A stretch of 64,000 nucleotides of DNA from Takifugu bimaculatus. Taxonomy: Eukaryota; Chordata; Actinopteri; Tetraodontiformes; Tetraodontidae. A program made the translations under genes and the position numbers. Where the stretch lies: positions 8,462,686 to 8,526,685 of the forward strand of contig CP034975.1 of assembly GCA_004026145.2 (NCBI GenBank), given 5' to 3'. Within the stretch, counting starts at the first letter, position 1. The number at the start of each line of letters is the position of its first letter. Below, piece after piece: positions 11,303-23,110 of this stretch. The notes beneath the pieces are model-generated. The model was not told the DNA's origin and did no database searches. It saw only the letters and a program-made list of their open reading frames with translations.

Positions 11303-14283
11303 ACTTGCACAGATTTGCATTTTGTTCGCGGTTGTTCATTAAACACGAATGGGGTGTAAGTGCTAAATCCACCCCTAGGTGGAGCCAAAGCACCACTTTC
11401 TCCCTATTGTCGAGTCTGAAAGTCTAGCGTTTACAAATTTCAACCCGATTAACCGATTAAAAATAATCGTCTTCATTTATCGTTATTAAATCCTCACACC
11501 CTCGGTGTCAGCATAAAGAATGAGAAAGCTTTGGATGACGAGGAAACAAACCCACTCTGCAGACTTGGAGTGCAGCTTAATATCCTCAGTGATTGACTGT
11601 ATGCTTTAATTCTCATCATTAGGTCATTTACAACAAGCTCGAGATGTCCCATTTCCTCATTTTCTTTTTATATTTCATCTCACAGGAAGCTGACGGAACA
11701 GACAGGAGGCATTTATTTTCATAAGGATGTAAAAGTAGATATATTGAATGCAGTTAAGCATCAATAAGATCCGCTTCCAATTAGCCTAATGCTTCACTCT
11801 TCTATCAGTAAACTGCAGGCCAGGTTCTTTTTAAAGGTTTTGAATTGATTTCATACTTTATGGACGGTTTATTTGTCCGAGGACAGCTGAACGAGTCTCA
11901 CAGTCATTTCTCAAGGACTTTTCACACGTGATTCTCTCATGAGGAGTTCTGAAGCCGAGCTTTGTTTAGACTGAAAATAAAGGTCGAGAACTCTTGCAGA
12001 AGGTCAAAGTAATGGACAGAAGCTTCCATCTCGCACTCCCTGTGTAAAAAGGTGGCTATTGTGCCCTAAAAGATTCTGGGCAGCATTGAAGCAACAAAGA
12101 CTGACTCAAAGGTGTGAAACATAGATATTCACACACCCCACTTCCATTGCAGGCCCGGTACAGAACGGTAAAGAGCAACAGAGGTGCAACAGTCTTCCAG
12201 TACCTGTGTGAAAGGGACTTCTGTGTTTTGTGAATAGCTGGCAGAGCGAACATACAATAGTGTCTTTCAGATATTTATAGATTAAATATCTTTGAGCAAG
12301 TTTCTAGTCATCTGTTTTTGAGCTGCTTCTTCACACTCAGGTGTCCGTATAAAAGCAAACAGAGCCCTGGGGACAGGGAAGCTGATTCGGAAGCGGGCCT
12401 TGAATCACAAAAGGAGAACCTAGAATAAAAAATAACATTTTTTTGAGTGCTGCCTAAATTGTTCTTCCTTTTTTGTAATTACTTGGTTGAAGGTGAAAAT
12501 ACATTCCATGCCTGTTATCTAGGACAAGGTTGTTGGGTGTGAATCTGAAAAGAGCGAGACGGATGAGACCTGGAGATTGCCTGTGAAATATGAATGGAAT
12601 CCAGGCTGGCAGCGGACAGATGAGGATCACGGCCGTGCAGCACTTCTGCCCTCCGCTTTGATCCTGCACAGACCCGCGTCCCGCTCAGCCGCCATATCAA
12701 ATATTCCACAGCGAGGGCCAGTTTGGCAGGAGGGGCTGACAGGATCTGGGAATACTGAAGATGCTCCAGTAAAAGCTGCTGGCTTTTCCCAGCCTCACAC
12801 TCTGCCAACCATTCAAGCGTGTGGTGCCGGGCGGGCTTCAAAGCCCACCCTGCTCTCCACTACAATTTTCCCCCACCAGGAAGGTCAAGAGGTGCTCCTC
12901 CTGACAGCCAAAGGCTGCTCTCATCCCGCTCTTTGTTCCTTTTGTCCTGTCTGCTTTTCTGTCCATCCTACCAGCTGGATAAATGTTTAAAAAGAACCAG
13001 TCAGTTCTTGTCTTCCCCCACAAGCTCATTTTCCTTCATAACAGCAAAGTCAGATTGTGGCACTTAGCAAAGCTCATATCAAACCTCTTTGCTAGGACTT
13101 TCATCCAGTTTAAGGTCGGCATTAGAGAGAGAATAACACCAAGGAGAAGGAGAAGCTACCCTCTCTCTTTTTCTCTCTGCACCACATAGACCGGTCCAAA
13201 AATACCCATCAGCTGTCAGAGCTCATAATAATGGATCCTTTACATTAGGTTGATGACACCTGAGTGCACTGATAAAACACACACCCGCCTTTAATGTCAA
13301 ACGACACGCAATCCCGAAAGAGTTATGTGCACTGACCATTTTCATTTCCTCCATATTCCTCTTTCATTCCACTCTAGAGGATATATTGATCAAGCAGCCA
13401 AGGTCTCTAGAAGGACTCATCCCCCTATAGATCTGAAGCACACATATGGCGATTCTCCGACCAATCATTTTAGCTGTCGCACCCCCGGCTAATTTATGTC
13501 GGGGTTGCATTCATATTTGCAGCCTTTATCAATCTTCTGAAAGGCAAATACTGCAGGGTTACGGTGGTTAAAGCCCCACAGCAAACCTTTCTGTTTAGTG
13601 GAGTTTTCACTGAGAAAGGCACATATGACCCACAGGATGTGTAGAAAGGGGGAAAGTGCTGATAGTTTTGCAGGTACTGGACATTAAAAATGATCGACGA
13701 CAACGAGGCAGAAACAATAAAGAAAAAAATGAAAGGAAATATAACCTGTATCCAGGCCGTCAAATGTATTCTTGTGAGAAGCTGTAGCCTTATCTCGTCT
13801 ATAGCGAAACAATGTGCAAGTGATACTAACTTTATTTGACAATTTAAAGATGTGACTGTTGCTAATGAAGCTATAATGACCAAAACAATTAGGTTCCATT
13901 ACAAAACAGGGGGAAAAAATAAACTGAATGGCCATTTGATCCAGTCCAAAGTTAATCAGACTTTGCTGATCAAACAAGACGCCATACAAACCTTAGTTAA
14001 GATTAACTGATACATTATGTTTCCTCCTGCAGCCCAGGCCCCTGTGGTACAGAATGCTAAACGCCAGCAGTAACTCTAGATGCAAGATAAAAATGAGCAA
14101 TCTACCTGCTGTTCGCATCTCCGAGCACCTCATCATCTCCTTCCATTAGAAAATAACCACATTATAAATTCCCCTAATATCATTATCCACAGTCAGGCCT
14201 GCCACTGTCTGGGATTTTCAGTGTGGAATGCAAGAGTGGAGTCAATGGTCAACCACAGGTTTGGCTCCTCGATGTGGTAATTA

Positions 14284-14312
14284 CCGCTGTGAATCATCAA
14301 GATTCACGGCGG
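14284..14312. repeat. Short perfect-stem hairpin (copy 1)
   Basis: CCGCTGTGAATC and GATTCACGGCGG form a 12-bp stem with one mispair around the loop ATCAA. It is unchanged in the other arm at 57813-57841. Function is unknown; it could be a dyad for a DNA-binding protein. Confidence 0.5.
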
Positions 14313-15824
14313 AGGTCATAAAGGACTTTAGCCGTGACCCTGGGTGGAGACTCTCCGGAGAGAATGTGATTCATTCAGCTCATTGGTTGCACAGCTGCAG
14401 AGGCCACAACATGATCCTTCGGGGCAACTGGAGGTGCAAGTTAATAAACATTCGCTTGGAGTGTCGCTTGTTTTCCTTTTCGATTTAAAAAAAGGGTGTT
14501 TTTTAAAAAAAATTTTTTTTTACAAGAATGCAGAATTTTTCAAAGAAGATGCTAAAACGAGGCTGAGACAGCTATCAGCCATAATATTCCACCTCAAATT
14601 AATAAAGGAAAATCCAGTTTCCCTTTTGGGTGGGATTTAGGACACTTTATCGCAGTCCACCACCAGGGGGCAACAGCGAAAATCTTTCAAGCATTTTTCT
14701 TTTTAGAGGTAAAAAAAATGACTTTCTTTCTCATTTACATAGTATTCAATATATATGTTCACATTTGTGGGCCTCCTTCTGCTCTATATTACATTATTTA
14801 GGCTTCTGTCTAAGTTTTTAGGTTGGGGGGGAAATTTCCCCCACACAAAAAATGAATATGGAATAAATTAGTGTAGGGAAACTAAAATTCATCTTTTTAT
14901 ATCAGCCTAGATTAGAGCTGGGAATTAAATTTCTTTTTTAGCTATGCTATTGCCTCAACTCTCGCAGCAGGAGGGCAGCTGTGAGACCGGTAAAAACACA
15001 TGTGGCCATAAAAGATGTCCTTGGGTGACTGAGGGATAGTAAAAAAAAAAAAAAATGCTGCAGACAGCACAAATCACCACGGCCTTGCCTTTTTGCCGCC
15101 CACGTGCCCCTTTGGGTCAATGTGAGTGGCAGTTCGCGAACATGTTGGAGGCCGTACATGAAGCCGAAGGTCTCCGAAGCCTCGGCTTCACACAACAGAC
15201 TGACCACAACAGCGGTAGACAAAGTCCTGGTGTTTACGGAATTCATGGGCGAGGCTGCGGCGGCAAAGGGGAGGAGGAGAGAGAGGACAAGGAGGGGGAA
15301 AATGTGGTTCTCAGATTCCACTGCAGATGGGAAAACATGACCAGAGAAAATGGAACCATATCGGAGCCCACAGGAATTCAAGACTCGGGGGTTAAAACGC
15401 ACCACTATCATCCTGGTGAGAGCATTTAGTTGTAGCTTATGTAAGAAAGGAGAAATAGCACAAGGTGGAAAATTCACACAATGCGTCATCTGATGTACTG
15501 GAGTGTCCGCAGCCAAGAGAAGAGAAAATGTGTTTAGGTGTAAAGAACCAGGCAGAAGCTAGGAAAGTGTGCCAACCTGTCACACTTGGACCTGCAGTGA
15601 CAAGGAGACTACAAGCAAGCGCTGGGCAAGTTGCCACTGAAGCTCTCAGTGTCATAACGAATAAATCACGACGCCGAGCGTCGCCGTGGCGCCGGTCCGA
15701 TGCACTCGGCGGCGCTCGGCGAACGCAAAATGTCGCTTTTTGAAAAGTCGCCGCTTCTGTTTCTGCCCTCAAAGACGCATCAGAGCCGGCGTGTTTGGCG
15801 CTCACGTGGCGCCGCACGCTGATG

Positions 15825-15856
15825 GGGCAAAAGGGCAAAAGGGCAAAAGGGCAAAA
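15825..15856. repeat. 8-bp tandem repeat GGGCAAAA, 4 units
   Basis: Four exact head-to-tail units followed by a partial GGGC. The mirror copy at 56278-56301 has three units, so the arms differ by one repeat unit here. Confidence 0.95.
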
Positions 15857-18800
15857 GGGCGCCCCGGCCGTCAGCAGGCGGAGGTGATAATGAATCAGCA
15901 CCGGTGTTTCTGCTGCTTGTCTCAGCTAATAAACTATTAACGGGGAGTGTCAAATTCTATTTTGGAGTGCTGAAAACAAGTCATCATCTTAATGTGACTG
16001 GGTTTCACAGGGCTGTCTGGGCTGTGCTTTTGGTGCTGTAACACTTCACTGTGTGGCTCATTGATAAATGCCCCACACTCGCCGCTGCGTCCAAGGATTA
16101 GCAGCACAATGCATTCGTCAACAGTGTAAAATGAGCAGCAGCGCCCTGCAGCAGACACAAAACACAATCACAGAGTGATGATTTAATTAAAAACTAGATG
16201 TTCCCTCCTCAAAAGAGATCTGTCTTGATGCCGATATAGGAAGGTGCTCGCAGCGGCACGTGTGAAAACAACGTCCGAGACATGGAGGCGGAATGGAAAA
16301 TGCAGACGGATTCATCATTGCTTTGTCAAAACATGACAGCAGTGTGACGTTCCCTGCAGCTAGGACGGAGGAAGCTGCCGCTTCATTTATGGTCTCGAGC
16401 TCGTTCCCGTCGTGGTTCCCTCAAATGGAAACACCGATGAACGCAGCTACCCTGCTGCTCGCAAAACTCTTTTCATTACACACTCCCGAGGCTTTTAACT
16501 TTCAGTTTGGTTTTGTGAGCCTCCTTAATTCAAAGAACGTTCTGCTGAGCTGTGATCCTTAAGTGTCAGGTGGAATTTTGCCGCTGCTGCACTTGCAGAC
16601 ATATGGAACATTAGCATCGCGGTGTCCTTCCACTGGGAATATTTAAACCAGTCTCCTGCTGCTCTGCGCCGCACAAATGGGTGTTCAACCTACACAGTTC
16701 TGGAAATGCTCTGACAGTGCTGCGTACTGCAGAAGCATCCTCAGTTTTTGGCTAATGACAGTGTTGCTAATCACAGCCCAACATTAGACCTAGTCTCTCA
16801 GACACCTTTACTGAGTTCACTGGATAAAACATGCCTGGGTTGAAATCACTGACCTTTGTGCAACTGCAATTCCATGAGGTGATTGGCTCTACTTTGCTGT
16901 GCTTTCATACCACACATCCATCTCCCTAAAAAGTGTCAACAGTGCAATAAGCCGGCCTCTCACCACACTCCCTACAATGCCCATTTGCTTACCGGTGAAA
17001 GGCCAAAACAACACACCCTTGACATTTTCGAGCGCCACCTCATAAAATCCATAAATTCTAAGTATTTATGATTGGAATCCTGGAAAAAAGTAATTCCTGG
17101 CAACAGTCTGACCTGCTGACCAAGGAAAAACAAGCAATACGCCCAACCATTCGAGGAGTGATGTCACACGGAGGTAGTTCCTCACACTGGTTCTTTCCAT
17201 CTGTGTTGGCTGTGTATAAATCTCAATGAAAATGCCACTTTTGATACATTAAAACCTGACAGTATAACGGCAGACCTGTGCATGCTTGTTGTTAATGTTC
17301 TTAAAGTCAACATATCCTGTGTTGATGGTGGTAGGAGAGAAACAACCCCAGAAGAATGGCAGCCATTGTTTTAGGCGCCAGGAATCAATAGTTTTTGTAT
17401 TAACAACTAAATGGTCCGTTTGTGTGGAGTCCAACTAAGCAGATTTATGGAGTCTGGTAGCTTGATGGGTCTGAGTCAGCAAAATCACGGGAGACAGTCT
17501 GCATAACCTAACGATACAAGGCTCTTTTAAACAAGACAACCGCTGCTCTGTGCACAGATTTTCACAAATGACTTGAATCTAATGAGAATCGCTAAACTCT
17601 GGAGAGGAAAATGTTGCTTAAAGTAATAGCTTTCGGTGCTGCTGAGACCGATGCTAATTTTAGCAATGCCTCCTCCGACAATGTGGAGTTAGTCATGACT
17701 GCAGTGATTACATGTTGCTAAGGCCTGCCGACCACCAGCCAACCATCAGAATGGATTAAATATAAAATGTTGTTGCTCTTTCTCCTGCTGTTTTTTTTTT
17801 TTTTTTTTCCAAAAATCAACTTAGCGTCCACTATTTCTCATGGATAACTGACCATATCGAAAGTCAATGTGGTCTGCTGTTAACTCTAGTGTACCGGTAG
17901 TCCCTGACTGGGCAAAGTGGACCAGAGAAAGATACACATTACAGGAAGCCACACAATCGGAATGTTTTTTAACCAGGTTGCTGGTAAAGATTAATCCACA
18001 AGAGAGGAAGTTTCCATCCACGTCTGTTCAGACTGGTGACGACTGATACAGACCTTTGTAACCATAACCTTCACCTGAAGTGCAACACCTCCATTCTCAA
18101 TATGTGTGCTATCCCTGTATTAGTCGATCTGACACTAATTCTTTTACTTTAATTTAATTTGGAAACCTTAAAGCTGACAGTCCAAATGCAGCTTTCGCTC
18201 CTTAATGTGCAACAAGTCACCCAAGTGTCAGAATGTAACATTAGATGTTGGCCAGTGCTCTCTTTACACCGCGCCTCTACCTTTTGTACACAACGCAGTG
18301 CTTCGTAATCAAGCCTATGCATCCGTGTGACGCGGGCAGCTGGACTGAGGTGATATTAGTATGCCCCTGGTGTGGTTCGGTGACTGAAGCTGAAGCTCTT
18401 AGGCTCTCGCTTCCCCTCACTGCGCAGGGAGGAATTTTATGTGACAGAGGGTGGAATGAAATGTCCGGAGCCTCTCCAACAAACATAGATTGGCTTTGTG
18501 GCTTTGGCTGTTTAGGAAGAGGGCACAGGGAAAGTGCACGTCCTTGCAAGTCAGTGGAACGGAGGCTTGTTTTTGGGATGCAAATGCAATCTGATTCATG
18601 CCAGGCCAAATCTGCCCATAGGTGGACTATAAAATCAGGGCCGATCTGAAATGAAAACACCACGATTCTGCATCTAATCCCCGACAGTGAGGATGAACAT
18701 GCACAGCTGGTGCTGTTATCTGACAGGCAGCGAGACAATCAGGTTTGGCATTGGGATTGTTGTACCTGAACCCTTCACCGTGACAGATGCTGCAATTAGC

Positions 18801-20796
18801 GATAGCGATGGCTGCCAAGTGCTGACGCGGCTTTGTGTCAAACATCCATCTGCACCCCAGTTTTAGCTTGTTTGCGGTTGAAAGGATTAGTTCATGTTGA
18901 TATCTCATTTCCAACAGAAACAAATCAGACACTGATCAGTTCAGCCTGACACCGGTACTCCGCAGTATTAGAAAATCTGCTTCATAGCGGCTAATCAAAG
19001 ATGAAAGAAGTCTTCGAACATAAAGAGCAAACTGAGCTGTATCTTTAAGCTGCTACCAGTTTGGGACTGCTTGTTATTTCCCCTTTACACCTACCTGCAC
19101 ACATTAGCAATCATTATACGTAGCTGGGCAAATGACGGCAGAAATAACAGCTAAGTGATCGACATTGCAAACAGGAGCATGTGGGAAACCACATTAATTG
19201 ATGAGTGAGCAGCACATCCGGTGTCACATCATGGAGCCAAACTTGGTCTCAAGTGACTCAGTAAAGATATTAACTCAGTGTTCAAAAACATAAACCATTA
19301 TCAGCTATTATCAACTATTAATCATTTAATTTCTAGCAAATTTCATCTATCATGTTGGATATTTGCAACAAATCACAATGCTTACTGCATTTATTCCCTT
19401 ATTTCTACAAGAAGACTGGATTCATGGAAGAAATCCCATTGAATCTGTTCTGTTAAAGGCTGCACACTCCTTTCGGTGCAGACTTATTTAGCCCTCTAAG
19501 AAGGTACCGAATACATCCTGATTTAAGAAGTGATCGGATGAATGAAATCAAAATATTTTCTTCGCAGGAGTGTAATTTTACTTGAATTTCAGGGTCAGTG
19601 CGCAGGAAAACGCCATGGAACAATCCGGCCATTGTGTCCCACACAGCTCGCTTTTCAGCCTGGTATCTGGATTCTGAATACATTCCCAAAGCGGTGGGAA
19701 AAAACCTCAGCACCAATTCACCACACAGTGGCAGATCTTTCTTTCCACCTGTGTTCTTCTCGATCCTTTTAATAGGGAATTTACTGGCTGCCAAGCCTAG
19801 ATCGGAACCCCGGCAAGATAACAGGTAATGTAATCCACCTTGACATTTTCTCTGTGAAATGTAATCTGTGGAGTTTAAGCCACATTTCTTCAGACACACA
19901 CTCTCCGCCAATCGTGTTTTTCACCTCTATGTAGCGATTTAACTCTGAGACTGACAAGTGGGGTAAACGCTGGGGCAAAGGACAAGCAGGCATTATAGAA
20001 GTGCAGCTTTGGAAACCACAGCTACACCACGTCAGGCCCAGATTTCTCAGGATTTTCACCTCATTTATACCTGATAGGTTCTGATATTCCGGTGGAAAGA
20101 TGAGATGCCGCAGATGCTAACCCAGTCGACCTTTTGTTTTCACCCAGACGCATTTTCAAGATTAGAAAGTACTGTTGGATTGGGCTTTAGAGAGCCTGTT
20201 GAGAATTTACTGCAAGACAAGAAAGCTGCCAAGCTTTTTTGTGGGGGTTGGGGGCACTGGAGCAGCATCCATCCCTTGAAGAGTCCATACAGGACCCGAG
20301 ACCTTTGTTTCCATTTAAAAGATGGGCTGCAAGCAGGAGCCATGCCATCACTGGTCTTCATAAGCTCGTTAAACCCATGCCTGTCATCTGTTTTAATGTC
20401 TTTTCCCCCCTTCACTTTATTTTACTTTGCCTCTCCCATTTTGTCTCATTTCATTCCCCATTTCTTTAAAAATCCCCTTTCAGGATGATGATTTCTCGTG
20501 GATCGACCCAAACTGATACCATTCAGCGATCCATCAGGGACATCTGCAAACAACCAATCATTCTGCAGTAATTGCCTTTTATTTAACATTTACATCTCCA
20601 CAAAGCTCAGCACACGCTCAAATATTGACACCCCAACTCAAGTCAAACTTCAGTCAGAAACTATCTTACACATCACTGAGGTGTGATTGGGGACGTGGCG
20701 GGCTTGAGCAGCCAGGTTTTAACTCAAACTTGGACTAGTTAATTTTCCTTTGATGTGCTTTGACATGCAGCACAAGGTGCTTTGAAGTTCATCCTC

Positions 20797-20847
20797 ATTC
20801 ACAATTAACCATTTTGCAATTGCAATTGCAAATGGGTGATTGTGAAT
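20797..20847. repeat. 51-bp imperfect palindrome just upstream of the 515-codon ORF (copy 1)
   Basis: The arm beginning ATTCACAATTAACCATTTTG and the arm ending AAATGGGTGATTGTGAAT are near reverse complements (two mismatches and one indel) around a centre of repeated GCAATT. It ends 18 bases before the ORF's ATG. It could be a promoter dyad or the collapsed termini of a small transposon; the sequence does not decide. Mirror copy at 51298-51348. Confidence 0.75.
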
Positions 20848-20865
20848 CCTGCACATATCCCATCA

Positions 20866-22413
20866 ATGGAGGAAAATTCGACCAACAGTCACAATGCTCC
20901 ATTTGCTCCCAGCACCAACAGCCCTTTTTCCAGTGAAGTGATACGCCCGCTTGTCCAAGCTTACCTGGACGAGTTGAAAAGCGTTAAGTTAGAAACAATA
21001 GAATTGTGGTCAGTTGAGAAGGCGGTACAGGCCATTGTCTCGCAATCTAGTATGGAAATAAGGAATTTATCCACCAAAATGTTAATTGAAAAATGTACTC
21101 AAAACACTGATGGCAGGCGTGAAGATGGTCCCTTGGCTCCTATGGACAAGGTTGATGATTACTTGGCGAGTATCACAGAAATTGGCATCAGAAACATAAC
21201 TCGGATCTTGGAAGACCTGGTAAATGAATTTAGTCCCATCAACGAGAATGAGGACATTTCCGATGACGAGTATAGGCAGATCTTACGTACCGTCATCCAA
21301 GACACAATGGAATCTGCTTCTGACATAGTAAGGATCATAATGGGATGCGTTCCGACAAGGCGGAGGAAGCTTGACAAAAAGTCTTGGATAAAAGTGAGAA
21401 GAAGGTCCACAGTGTTCTTCTTCTGCAGATTTGCCAAGGAGTTTGTCATTTGCTTGGTGGCAAAGCTGAAAAAGCAACATTTGTTCTGTTCGCCAGATGA
21501 TTCAGATGCATCTATTATGGTGCTACTTGACAAGGTGGACTGGCTGATGGAAAAGCTGCTTCCGAAAATGGAGGACAAGCAGACTGAAGGCACGGTTGAG
21601 TGCCATTTCACACAAATTGCTAAGGAGATTGAACAGGAGCAGCTCAATGTGTTTAACAAGCAGCTGGCTTATTCCCTGGTCCTCTATCTAAAGCCTAGCC
21701 CAAATTTAGGCATGAGGTTCAGGCGGCAGGTTCAGGATGAGGCCGACGCCCTTATAGACGAGTTGTTTACATGGTTGCATCAGCAGGCAGCACAACACGA
21801 GATGAAGACGGACCTCACCAGCGCAGCCATGAAAAAGATTGAGAAAGTCACTGAAAATCTTTTGGCACTCGCTGATGGCCTAGAAGAAAAAGACAGTTCG
21901 AGCGTTGCTTCCACGCCGTCCCTTGACGAGGATTTTGAGGAATCCCAATCCATGCCAGATTACTGGAAATATACTTTCCAAGTTTGTCAATTTATGGTAG
22001 TGAAGCTGGTCAATGCATTTGTGAACCCTTGTGCAATTCACATATATTGGTACAATGTCAATTCCATTGTGGGGACATTGACCGAACGGCTGTTCTCAGA
22101 GATCAGAGACTGTGAAATTGTTGGCGAGGTAAATGACAGCAATGCTGAGGCCCTGTTTAAGGAGATGAAAAAGGACTTATCAGGGGAGGGGAAGTGCTCG
22201 TGTTGGGTTCAAATGGCTCTTTTATGTAATGATCCATATTTTTTCGAGTATGCAATTGACATGCTGAAAAAGCATCTGGTGTCACCTCAAAAAAGCCTCT
22301 GTATTTTCACATTCTTAAAAAGACTTTACAGGCGGCCACTGGATACATCTCTTTTAGGGCCGGGTCAGGAAAGAGCTTTGTTGTGGCGAAAATTGGATAT
22401 CCCTGATCTTTGA
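20866..22413 (+). CDS. Intronless 515-aa protein of unknown family (copy 1)
   Basis: Not recognised. A single uninterrupted frame from ATG 20866 to TGA 22411-22413. Upstream in-frame codons to 20836 also lack stops but begin at GTG, so the first ATG is taken. Residues 1-23 are Ser/Asn/Pro-rich. The rest reads as a mainly alpha-helical cytosolic or nuclear protein with alternating acidic and basic helices, a basic cluster at about 164-181 (RRRKLDKK and VRRRS) that could be a nuclear-localisation signal, a Ser/acidic linker at about 341-362 (SSSVASTPSLDEDFEES), and a Cys/aromatic-rich C-terminal third (NPCAIHIYWYN at about 387-397). There is no signal peptide or clear membrane segment. No poly(A) tract or target-site duplication marks it as a fresh retrocopy. 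It is intact in the opposite arm with three replacements (V25M, R109K, Q375R) and at least two silent changes. Surrounding frames of similar length do not survive between the arms, so coding is likely. Confidence 0.7.
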   Translation: MEENSTNSHNAPFAPSTNSPFSSEVIRPLVQAYLDELKSVKLETIELWSVEKAVQAIVSQSSMEIRNLSTKMLIEKCTQNTDGRREDGPLAPMDKVDDYLASITEIGIRNITRILEDLVNEFSPINENEDISDDEYRQILRTVIQDTMESASDIVRIIMGCVPTRRRKLDKKSWIKVRRRSTVFFFCRFAKEFVICLVAKLKKQHLFCSPDDSDASIMVLLDKVDWLMEKLLPKMEDKQTEGTVECHFTQIAKEIEQEQLNVFNKQLAYSLVLYLKPSPNLGMRFRRQVQDEADALIDELFTWLHQQAAQHEMKTDLTSAAMKKIEKVTENLLALADGLEEKDSSSVASTPSLDEDFEESQSMPDYWKYTFQVCQFMVVKLVNAFVNPCAIHIYWYNVNSIVGTLTERLFSEIRDCEIVGEVNDSNAEALFKEMKKDLSGEGKCSCWVQMALLCNDPYFFEYAIDMLKKHLVSPQKSLCIFTFLKRLYRRPLDTSLLGPGQERALLWRKLDIPDL

Positions 22414-22494
22414 AATTTTGACTTCAACCCAGAAGGTTCAAACTCAAAACTTTAATAGCAAAAAGATTAGAAAGCTGCTGAGCCTTATGCAGCG

Positions 22495-22920
22495 CCTCGT
22501 GCATGTGGAGTGCCTCAAGGCCCTATAATTGGCCCTCTTGTCTTCTCACTGTGCTTAGTTGATCTACAAACAGTCCTCTGAGTACATTGCTTTCCTAATG
22601 TGGTACTAAATAGGGAAAAGCATACAATGTGGACCTTCTGTCTGTATAGCGGTAATCAAGAAAGGGATCATTTCTCTGCACTCCAAAAATAAAAACACTG
22701 AGATTGTTCTGTTTGGGCCTCATGATATCTCCGAAGACTGTGCTGATTTGGGTCCTTCGAGTCAAGATACTGCTTTTTAATGAGTGCCAAAAGAAAATAG
22801 AAGATGACCCCAGTTTCTGAGTCATTTCGCTGGCTGCCAGTTTGTTCTTGGACTGATTCGAAAATTCCTCCCTTGGTTGTTGTCTTCACATCATGGCTTT
22901 GCTCCCTTCGCTCTCAGGTT
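22495..22920 (+). mobile_element. Decayed non-LTR retrotransposon fragment (L2/Rex-like reverse transcriptase relic)
   Basis: The plus strand still reads the reverse-transcriptase motif CGVPQGPIIGPLVFSL (from 22504), then KNTEIVLFGPHD in the region characteristic of KTE-(V/I)-x-x-FG, and finally FRWLPVCSWTDSKI near 22835, matching the HWLPV-x-x-RI-x-FKI block. Stops and frameshifts separate these pieces and much of the domain is deleted, so it is dead. Family assignment to L2/Rex1 rests on these motifs from memory of the family. It starts about 80 bases after the orphan ORF but is not part of it. Mirror copy on the minus strand at 49225-49650. Confidence 0.7.
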
Positions 22921-22995
22921 AATTCCATTAGTCATTATTTCCTTTTATTCTTTAAGTCTTTATTTTCTTTTTTCTATTTTTTTTAAAAATATGTT

Positions 22996-23110
22996 TTAAT
23001 TATCTCTGCCAAGGAGGTCATGTGACAGCCAGTGTTTGTCTGCCTGACCTAAATAACTCAACATGTTATGAATGGAGATTTTCAGGAAATGATAAGTGGC
23101 CGAGGAAAAG
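22996..23110. repeat. Dispersed repeat fragment (CTCTGCCAAGGAGGTCATGT type)
   Basis: The segment around ctctgccaaggaggtcatgt, followed by a tgtttgtctgcctg block and an aacatgttatgaatgg block, resembles an interspersed repeat seen in many fish and invertebrate genomes. Identification is from pattern memory; no termini are visible. Mirror copy at about 49035-49148. Confidence 0.4.

Larger units (their letters stand above)
11303..20796. other. Gene-poor region downstream of OAT (copy 1)
   Basis: I find no exon with recognisable homology. All open frames here are short, lack consistent ATG starts and overlap on both strands, as expected by chance. Several blocks have a less repetitive, higher-complexity look (about 12560-12860, 14220-14480, 15900-16160, 18340-18640, 19600-20000) and could be conserved non-coding elements, but only alignment to other fish can show that. 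Local structures are annotated separately: the hairpin at 14284 and the 8-bp tandem repeat at 15825. Confidence 0.5.

Noticed and set aside
15437..15901. 154-codon minus-strand frame in a GC-rich block
   Set aside because: The GC-rich block and the 8-bp tandem repeat create long chance frames on both strands. The mirror copy differs in frame.
19453..19911. 152-codon minus-strand frame preserved in both arms
   Set aside because: It starts at TTG with no ATG near the start. Preservation over arms this similar is expected by chance.
21159..21659. 166-codon frame antisense to the 515-codon ORF
   Set aside because: A shadow of the sense frame, with Ser-rich composition typical of antisense reading.
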